From contig JXTC01000138.1 in NCBI GenBank assembly GCA_002914845.1, positions 209,308 through 273,307 on the forward strand: 64,000 nucleotides of DNA, written 5' to 3'. The stretch comes from Trema orientale. Its lineage: Eukaryota > Streptophyta > Magnoliopsida > Rosales > Cannabaceae. Position 1 is the stretch's first letter. Every line of letters begins with the position of its first letter. The notes below the pieces were generated by a model. The model ran no database searches and was not told the DNA's origin. It saw only the letters and a program-made list of their open reading frames with translations. Shown here piece by piece: positions 56,160-64,000 of the stretch. A program made the translations under genes and the position numbers.

Positions 56160-57713
56160 ATTCTGATAAGGAAAAATGGCAAGAGGCTATGAACCAAGAA
56201 ATGGAATCAATGTATTCCAATTCTGTCTGGGAACTTGTAGATCCACCTGAAGATATCAGGCCCATTGGATATAAATAGATCTATTAAAAAAAAAAAAAAA
56301 AGAGGTATAGATGGAAAAGTTGAAACGTTCAAGACTAGGTTAGTGGCAAAGGGTTATACCCAAAAAGAGGGAGTTGACTATGAAGAGACTTTCTCGCCAG
56401 TAGCTATCCTTAAATCCATACGTATCCTCTTATCCATTGCTGTATGTTTAGACTATAAAATATGGTAAATGGATGTCAAGACAGCTTTTTTGAATGGGTA
56501 TCTTGAAGAAAGCATCTATATGGTGCAACTAGAAGGTTTTGTAGCTAAAGGCCAAGAGCTGAAAGTCTGCAAGCTACTTAGGTCTATTTATGGACTCAAG
56601 CAAGCTTCAAGATCATGGAATCTAAGATTTGATGAGACGATCAAGTCTTATGATTTCGATCAAAATATTGATGAACCTTGTGTATACAAGTACATCAAAG
56701 ACAAGAAAGTGGTCTTCCTAGTTCTTTATGTAGATGATATTTTGCTCATTGGGAATGATGTGGAAATATTATCTAATGTAAAGAAGTGGCTAGCTGAACA
56801 ATTCCAAATAAAAGATTTGGGAGAAGCAAGTTATGTACTTGGGATCCAGATTATTCAAGATCGCAAGAACAGACTTTTGGCACTGTCTCAAGTATCTTAT
56901 ATTGATAAAGTGCTTATTCATTTTTCGATGCAAAACTCCAAGAAAGGACAGTTACCTTCTCGACATGGAGTTATCCTTTCTAAAGAGCAATGTCCCAAGA
57001 CACCTCAAGAGGAAGAGGATATGAGACGGGTTCCTTATGCATCTGCAGTTGGTAGCCTTATGTACGCCATGTTATGTACTAGGCCTGACATATGCAACGC
57101 AGTAGGAATAGTCAGTCATTTTCAATCAAATCCAGGATTAGATCACTGGATAGCGGTAAAGCATATTCTCAAGTATCTTAGGAGAACGAGAAATTATATG
57201 CTGGTTTATTCAAGTCAGGACTTGATTCCTACTGGTTACACTGATTCTGATTTTCAATCAGACAAAAATGCTCAAAAGTCGACGTCTGGGTCAGTGTTCA
57301 CTCTTGGTGGTGGAGCCGTTGTCTGGAGGAGTGTTAAACAATCCAGCACTGCAGATTCTATTATGGAAGCAGAATACATAGTAGCTTGTGAAGTAGTTAA
57401 AGAAACAGTTTGGCTCAGAAAGTTCTTTACTGATTTGGAAGTTTTTCTAAATATGGATAAGCCATTGACTTTATACTGTGATAACAGTGGAGCAGTGGCG
57501 AATTCAAAAGAACCTAGAAGTCACAAGAGAGGAAAGCATATAGAGAGGAAGTATCATCTGATTAGAGAGATAGTACATCGAGGAGACGTGGCCGTTATGA
57601 AGATAGCATCCGAAAACAACATTGCTGATCTTTTTACAAAAACGCTTCCAGCGAAGACCTTCAAAAGTCACTTGGAGGGTTTAGGATTGAGAGACATGTC
57701 TCACCTGCTTTAG
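56160..57713 (+). pseudogene. E4 reverse transcriptase and RNase H
   Basis: The RVT_2 domain begins with KWQEAMNQEMESMYSN and [13 protein letters not shown] at 56276-56278 and an A-run frameshift (56286-56300) break it; it continues with [27 protein letters not shown] at 56466-56468 breaks it again before MDVKTAFLNGYLEE. The long open part 56469-57713 has IYGLKQASRSWN, the catalytic YVDDILLIG, LGEASYVLGIQI, YASAVGSLMYAMLCTRPDI and then RNase H with GYTDSDFQSDKNAQKSTSG, MEAEYI and LYCDNSGAV carrying its acidic residues, and ends IADLFTKTLPAKTFK. The RNase H part is uninterrupted; the whole polyprotein cannot be made. Confidence 0.9.
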
Positions 57714-57716
57714 GGC

Positions 57717-57727
57717 AAGTGGGAGAT
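57717..57727 (+). other. Polypurine tract of E4
   Basis: AAGTGGGAGAT directly before the 3' LTR. Confidence 0.88.
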
Positions 57728-59488
57728 TGTTAGGGTTTATGCCCTAAAAGCATGTATATTTTAGATATTTGCTGAATTAATAAAATGACATTTTTTTATT
57801 TGAATTTGTGCATAATTAGTATGTCTTTAAATATCAGAAAATCCCTAGTTTATTTATGTGACCATAAATTTAGTATATAAGTGTTATATACATGAGGATT
57901 AAATTTATGGAAAATAAACTAAATATAGTCCATAATAATTAATTAAAGTTCGGGATCTTTAATTAAATATTATTAGTATGGTCTATTAACATTGAGAATG
58001 TAATAGTCTTATCCGGACTATTGATGTGTTGACATCACAATGGAGGTACTTTATATAATTGATTATATAGGACTGGACCAGACATAATTTGAATTTCACA
58101 TAAATTCCGTTAACTGTTGAGAGTTCAAATAATGTCACTAGATGATCATATGTAAATCAATCTTAATCCTGAGTAGTTATAGACTCCTATTTATAACATT
58201 ATGTTCTTTGACATACTTGTTAAAGGTTTGTTTTCTAAACAGATCGAAATACTTGTATCTTGGGAGCATGATGAGATGAGTAGCTGGGAATATAGCTTGC
58301 AGATATGGAATCCATTCCTTCCATTAGGAAGCTAGAAAGATGATTCCCAAGATGTAATTGGAGAGGTAAACGGAACATGACCTAGCTCCAATTATGAATT
58401 ATCTATGGAGAATTGAATAACATGTAATGATTAAATCGATGGACTGCTTGTTGTTTTCTGAGTAAATTAATTCTATAATTTCAAGAGTGCAATTCCAGAT
58501 TTTTGGTGGAGTAATACTATAATTAATAAATTAGACAAATTAATTAAAGAGTTTAATTAATTATCATAATTTATTGGAGCTTGAATTACAGGTCCATAGA
58601 TCCCCAATTCCACCTCTTACAAACACTATACTGGATATTACATTATTTCTGTTACTACACACTTTATCTAGATAAATAATTTATCTATATGTAATTAATA
58701 ATTGTTATTAATTAATTAATTAATTAATTGAAATTTATGGAGGGATAAGTTTCCTCGTTTGTTTAAATTTTGAATTTAAAAAATATCTAATTATGAGATA
58801 ATTAGATAAATAGAAATTGGGAAATTGACTGAAAGTAAAATACTCTTCCTTGAAGAAGTGAATTATCTGCTAGTTTATATATATATATATATATTAATTA
58901 GATTAAATAGATATATATGTATATATAAAAGTTAGGTTTTGTTATTATTAAAAAAAAAACAAAAAGCTTACGGTTTCTTTATTAAACAAAAGGTAACGTT
59001 TTTGAAAGTTATATATATATATACATATTGATTTGATTAATATATTATTTATTAAATAGTTTAATAAATATATATATATACATATATAAAGAAAACCCTA
59101 GCAGAAAATGAAGGACATAACATATTATTTTCTACAGAGCCTCCATAAACTAGAGAGAAAAAGAAGAGTGTCCTCCTATTCTTTATAGAACAAACTCTTG
59201 CAATCTCGTGTGTTAAGAATATTGCAAGGGCCTAAAGTGTGTATTTTTTTAAGAAATTGTATACAACGCTCATACGTTCATCCAGTTGTGCTTGAGGAAG
59301 ATCGTGGTTTAGAAGACAATAAAGCTATAATCCGCTAATAGGCTACAAGAGATATTCGATCTATTCTCTTTGTGTGTTCTTATTTGCTATGAATTAATAC
59401 TATGCACTCATATAGCCAATTATTTTGAGAAAATTTTTTAATGTTCCTGGGCCAATCTTCCGTTGCGAAAATCGTTTTAAATCCAACA
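57728..59488 (+). repeat. 3' LTR of E4
   Basis: TGTTAGGGTTTATGCC ... ATCCAACA. Compared with the 5' LTR it lacks about 80 bp after AAGATGATTCCC (near 58348) and differs in its AT microsatellites. Its last 22 bases are part of the 44-bp duplication that follows. Confidence 0.94.
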
Positions 59489-59554
59489 AATGGGATAACT
59501 ATCCTACTTAGAAAATCGTTTTAAATCCAACAAATGGGATAACTATCCTACTTA
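59467..59554. repeat. 44-bp tandem duplication across the LTR/flank border
   Basis: Units 59467-59510 and 59511-59554 appear identical. Each contains the LTR end AAATCCAACA and the flanking AATGGGATAACTATCC, so the duplication happened after E4 inserted. Confidence 0.95.
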
Positions 59555-61289
59555 GAATTGCTTCTAAATTCTATTTTTAGCTTGTAAAAGTATCAGAGAA
59601 AAAAAGAAGAGGAGGAGGCGTTTGGTAAGTTACTGCTTTTGGTTAGCAGATTTTAAAAGTTGTTGTATAACCGTTATTTTAAGCAAAATTTATTTGAGAA
59701 ACAAGGAAATGAGTATTTTTCAAAGTTGATTTTACTGTCATAATACAAATTATCTAAAATAATATTTTACAACACACAAAATCTATAGTTTACCTATTAC
59801 CAAACATTAGATACTACTTTTAAATAGCACTATAGTTTTGTAAATAAAATTTATCAAATACCTAAATATTTTTTTCTCACACCTGTTTCTTGCTCATAGC
59901 ACAGCTACAATAGGACTACAGGACAGCTACAGCATAACACATTAATATCAAACTAGTCCTAAGAATATTTTTATCTTCACAATAAACTTAAAACCTAAAC
60001 ATGCATAGTTATTCACTATGAAAAATAGAAAATGTGAATTTTCCCTAGAACCCCGAAAGAAAAATACTCGTGTCAAACACAACTACTCAACTAAAATCAA
60101 TCTATAATTTTATTCATTAAAAAACTCATAATTGATTTTCCCTGGATGATGAAGAAGATTCCTTTACATACTGATTATTTTGTGGTTCTAAGAAAAAGAG
60201 AGACTGCCCGGAGACCCCGGATGGACTAGAGCTCACGATAGCAGCATACCACGTGACATTTTGTCACATAGCAACTTGTTTATGTTAGTGTTTAATTTCC
60301 CAATCTCACTGAAAAGAGCCTTTTACCTTGTTCGTATTATTACTCGATTAGGTCTAGCTAGTGGGGACAACCTGTTTGATATAAAAGCTATTAGTTTCTT
60401 CTTTTTCACCAATTCACATCTTTGGTATGATCGCACCCATTCACATCTTTGGTTGATATTAGGAAACAAATTAAGTGGGTCAATCTAATTATACAAATTC
60501 ACGGTGCTACGAAGGATGAAGGTTTATCAATGGTCATTGAGATACCACCGAGACCGACCGTCCATTTTACGACAAGTTTACGGTCAAGGTGCACTACAAC
60601 TCATGTATAAAATATGTTGAGTCAAAATAGTACTCATATAAAAATATCATCTGTTTGGAGGTTTGCTAAATTATAATTATTAGGCGGCCCAAAGTGATGA
60701 TTGATTGAATCAACAAAAGCACAATTTGACGTTCAATCCCTTTTCTTTTTTTTATTTGATAATACAGTTCTTCTTAGACTGATGATGTGCATATCTCATT
60801 ATCGGATTATGATTTTATATCTGATCAAAACCACATACCCTGTCTATGATGTATATGTTTTAGCAGCACGCTTGTTCAAGTTGCAATTTTGTTGTTTTCT
60901 TGTTGAGAATCAGTGTAATTAAAATCAATTGCTTTGAAAGCTAACCATTCATGTATACCGTATATATTCCACTTAATTTCTCAACCAATATGCCAATATG
61001 GGTCACATGTGAAATATGTGCTTCGATTTAGGTCTCGTATATTTGCCGTGTTGTTGTTCTCTTTTTTTTTTTTTTTTTTTTTTCGTTACAATTTTTTTTA
61101 GTGGCACGACCTTATTAATTACCATAAAGAAAAACAAGTCCTCAAGAACTAAGTCCGAAATACGAACCTGTATTACCTCGAACTAGAAACTATCAGTCAG
61201 AATTTAAGGCAAATTAAACAGGCCAAATTATGGATAACTTTGTTTCCCATATAGTCCACAGGTTAAAGTATAATTAATATGTTAGGTTA
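59555..61289. other. Intergenic, no gene recognised
   Basis: A possible hAT-type MITE remnant around 59618-59960 is suggested by GGCGTTTGGTAA and TACCAAACAT together with CAGCTACA words, without clean ends. A TTCACATCTTTGGT word repeats at 60411-60451. T run near 61062-61083. No gene supported. Confidence 0.45.
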
Positions 61290-62335
61290 ATTCAAAAGCG
61301 CAAATAAATTAAATTAATTAATTAAAAAATTTAATTAATTATCATAATTTATTATAGCTTGATTTATACATTATAGGTCTCAATGCCACTTCTAATAACA
61401 TTATACGGATATTACATTATTTTTATTATTACACACTTGATAATATGTCTAGAAAAATATTTTTCTGATAACATATTAGAATAATTAATATTTGTTATTA
61501 TTATTAGTTAATTTTGAATTAATGAATTAATAGGATATTATAAATATCTTTGTAATTAATAATATGCAAAATTTCATATTGCTAATGGGAAGGCTCTCAC
61601 ACGCGCCAACTATAAAGAGGCACATAACACTCCCCTAAAGAGAGGATAATTTGCTTTCCAAAAAAAAAAAAAAAAAAGATAATTTCCCAATTAATTCATA
61701 TTTGAATTTTGAATTTAAAATAATAAATTATGGAAATATTTTAGAAAAATACTATTTGGGAAATTAAAATTTTCAAAACACCCCTTATTAAGGAGGTGTT
61801 ACACGCCACCTAAGAGGACCCTTCTTTTAGAAAGAGAGAAGAATTTATCTCCTTTAATTAATTTAATAAATTTTTGGAATTAATTGAATTAATTATGTGT
61901 TTTATTAAATTGTTTAATTAAAAACCATTTAACATGTGTAACTCTAAGGAAATATAAGTATGTATTATTTTCTGCAGAGCCTTCAATTCAATAACCAAAG
62001 GGAAAAAGAGAAAAAATTTTCCTATTCTCTCTAGAAATAAACATTGTAATCTTATATGTTGAAAATATTGCAAGATCATAAAACTGTGAGATATTTAATA
62101 TTGTTTTAAACGCCCACACATTCACCTTTTAGAAACTTGGTTTAGAAGTTTTGAGATTTAAAAAACAGAAAAGCGAGAATATACCAATAATCAAGAAGCA
62201 ATGAATCATGTTCTTTGTTCATCTATAATCTGTTATATTGATTAATGCTATAAACTCGTCTAAACAAAAGTTTTGAAAAGAAATTTTTGTGCCTAGGCCT
62301 GAATTTTTGGTGGCAAATCTGATTTTTAAATCAAC
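61290..62335 (+). mobile_element. Truncated LTR related to E4 (3' part)
   Basis: Shares TTTAATTAATTATCATAATTTATT, ATATTACATTATTT, TTTGAATTTTGAATTTAAAAT, TTTTCTGCAGAGCCT and TTGCAAG blocks with the E4 LTR in the same order and ends TTTTTAAATCAACA (62335). The 5' part is missing. In this copy the stem-loop corresponding to 51334-51358 has AAA in place of GAG. Confidence 0.7.
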
Positions 62336-62630
62336 ATAATATTTTTATAACATTACATACTACAAAAAATGTGAATCTTACCTCACAACTAAAACTAAAA
62401 TTCTCAAGATCGACCCTGAATGGATTAGGTTTAACGATCTAAAACATTGGTGACCGGAGCATTTTCGGCTTTTCACAGCATGGTGAGAAAAATTAGGAAG
62501 TGGTGAGTTTTTTTTTTTTTTTTTTTTTTTGGGCAAACAGGAAGTGGTGAGTTGTTACTATTCTTTCCAACAAAGTTGATTAATGCCACAACAAAGTTGA
62601 TTAATGCCCTAAAGTCGGCAAGGTTCGAAG
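62336..62630. repeat. Intergenic with 21-bp tandem duplication
   Basis: CAACAAAGTTGATTAATGCC is repeated at 62568 and 62589 (21-bp period). AGGAAGTGGTGAGTT occurs on both sides of a T run (62509-62530). Confidence 0.8.
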
Positions 62631-62870
62631 AAGTGGGCCCTGTCAGGCATACCTGACAAGACCCGGTGACATGTGGGCCCAAAAGACCAAGATTGATAAT
62701 TCATGGCCACGAGGGCCTCGTCGGGGGATGCAATGGGCCTGTTCTGCACACGAAGTGAGAACCGTCCATGAGATTAGGTAGGGACGGGATATTCTAAAAC
62801 CCAGAGGTGGATATAGCACGAGCATGATTGGAAAATATCTACTTGTTTGGACTTGCCTCAATGGGCCCAC
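62631..62870. promoter_or_regulatory. Cluster of TGGGCC/GGGCCC boxes, candidate promoter
   Basis: TGGGCC-type site II boxes at about 62634-62640, 62674-62681, 62733-62739 and 62862-62868, in a locally GC-richer stretch with a TGTCAGG/CCTGACA palindrome (62641-62658). Such clusters mark promoters of plant housekeeping genes. No gene is visible on either side within the window, so it could be a relic or belong to a gene further right. Confidence 0.35.
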
Positions 62871-64000
62871 TTTTCTGAGATTATAATATAGATATAAGAA
62901 TGTATGTATATGTTTCCAAAGATAAATTAAGCACTTTATGGCATTGATGTTTAATTAAAGTTTACTTTATGGCAAAGAAGAGGTTTAGTGTCTACTTAAG
63001 ATCTGGTTTCTCTTATATGAATGCCTATTCAAGATTTGCTTTAAGAAGTTGGACCTTTTTTTGTTCCCTCATCGGCTTTGTATGTAAGATCATCATTGCT
63101 GGAAAGCAATTATATTGAGCATATGCACAGATTTAGTAAGGCTGTAAAGATGAATATAACAATTTTTAACCAAATATGATTTTTGTGGCTGTAGTGCATC
63201 CAAAATATTCCTCTAATTGACAATCTCTTAAGGGCTATAACAATTGAAGCAAAAGCAATACTACTGTGATTCATGTGGTTAAACCCTTGGAAGATGAGTT
63301 GAGTACGCTTCTTTTTATGATTCTATAAATTCCTTTAAAAAAAATTAAAAGTAGAATAAAGTCCTTTCCTGGTTCAAGGTAACCAAGGCAATATTTTGAT
63401 TGGGGCATTCCACTGTCTTTGCCATGGAGTCAAAATTTATGTGGTCTAGGTCATTTAAACCAACTACATCTACCTTCATTTTTCCGTTTTAAGGTAATAA
63501 CCCATACATGTAGCATGTACTTTTTTCCCCCCTACATGATCATATCTAGGCAAGCAAGACACATACTAGATGGCAGATGTCCTGTCCAAATTTGCACGAT
63601 TTTTAGCGGAAAGCGGTATGCATAAATCTGTAATTTCACATCCCACATGGCAAGTTTCAGCTCATTGCATTTTTTTTGGGGGGTGTGTGTTGTAAATGTA
63701 ATTGCTATTCTTCTAGTAGTTGCAATTATATTATAGCAAGTATCAAAACTGGCCAACATAAATACGGCACGATTATGAATACGATAGTTCTACTTTTTTT
63801 TTTTTTTTTTTTGTAATACAATAGTTCTACTTCTAGTACTTGCAATTACATGATCATGTATAATAGTATCAAAAGGTCGATAAAGATACGACATAATCAT
63901 ACGTTGGCACGGTATGAATAGTAAATGTGTAAAGAATAGAAAAGATAAAAAAATAATTCTATAGGCAGAAATAATATATATACATATTATGTCAATAATT
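62871..64000. repeat. Intergenic with an imperfect duplication near the right edge
   Basis: About 63714-63792 and 63834-63920 are imperfect copies sharing TAGTANTTGCAATTA, TAGTATCAAAA-type and AAAGATACGACATAATCAT/AAATACGGCACGATTATGA words, separated by a T run (63795-63812). ATAGTTCTACTT also occurs on both sides of that T run. No gene seen. Confidence 0.5.

Larger units (their letters stand above)
50421..59493 (+). mobile_element. Copia element E4 (Angela/Tork-like, tentative)
   Basis: The element proper is 50426-59488. Flanks AATAG (50421-50425) and AATGG (59489-59493) agree at four of five bases. LTRs 50426-52272 (1847 bp) and 57728-59488 (1761 bp, with an internal deletion near 58348). 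PBS TGGTACCAGAGC 52275-52286; PPT AAGTGGGAGAT 57717-57727. The order gag, protease, [gap], RT, RNase H is copia. LTR length near 1.8 kb and the TGTTAGGGTTTATGCCCTA start suggest the Angela/BARE group, by remembered similarity only. A run of N (55331-56159) removes most of integrase. In-frame stops show this copy is inactive. Confidence 0.92.

Noticed and set aside
55205..56278. Long ORFs consisting mostly of unknown residues
   Set aside because: Artefacts of reading through the N run.

Overview
This window looks like a transposon-dense, gene-poor stretch of a flowering-plant nuclear genome, probably a eudicot. The base composition is AT-rich, the coding remnants are typical plant transposon proteins (Ty1/copia, CACTA, MULE, RNase H-type), and the one clearly intact cellular gene encodes a plant-type 40S ribosomal protein eS25. 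No rRNA, tRNA, CRISPR or bacterial features were seen. The species cannot be named from the sequence alone.

Layout. 1-1330: end of a Sirevirus-like copia element (minus strand) running off the left edge. About 1330-14722: a degenerate CACTA (En/Spm) transposon on the minus strand, split inside its DUF4218 domain by a 9.9-kb copia-type LTR element (1912-11839, minus strand, target duplication AAAGC). That LTR element keeps only protease/integrase remnants and has a very long leader with a CTC-loop hairpin array, a 200-bp tandem duplication and an isolated GC-rich island. 14723-18180: mostly non-coding, with small repeats. 18195-18372: main exon of a plant defensin homologue that seems broken by one missing base at its first cysteine codon. 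18609-19482: two abutting LTR fragments. About 20680-22470: a decayed MULE transposase (minus). 23510-23890: MITE-like inverted repeat next to the ribosomal protein gene promoter. 24288-25488: RPS25 (eS25), four coding exons, 108 codons. 25743-26257: degenerate two-copy tandem repeat downstream.

26880-29818 is an RNase H-domain relic (minus) interrupted by three datable insertions: a solo LTR (28463-29606, TSD AATCA), a foldback element with roughly 400-bp arms (27426-28274, TSD ATTTCCTTAA) and a Tourist-like MITE (27037-27422, TSD TAA) that entered the left target duplication of the foldback. 31998-35839: non-autonomous CACTA-like element with CCGACGG/GTCGGCAAAAG subterminal repeats. 36644-40058: large LTR-like repeat containing a nested 819-bp solo LTR (38786-39604, TSD CTAAC), whose relative lies in the opposite orientation at about 48900-49749. 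44192-47980: compact non-autonomous copia element (TSD GTCCT). 50426-59488: larger copia element, Angela/Tork-like by tentative judgement, containing a run of N (55331-56159). LTR fragments of the last family also lie at 40890-41703 and 61290-62335.

How the parts relate: apart from RPS25, and formerly the defensin, nothing here forms a cellular pathway. The window is best read as a stratigraphy of nested insertions whose order can be reconstructed from target-site duplications. No complete undescribed system was found. The least explained structures are the CTC-loop hairpin array and the GC island in the leader of the first LTR element, and the stop-free but catalytically wrecked pol-derived ORF of the compact copia element.
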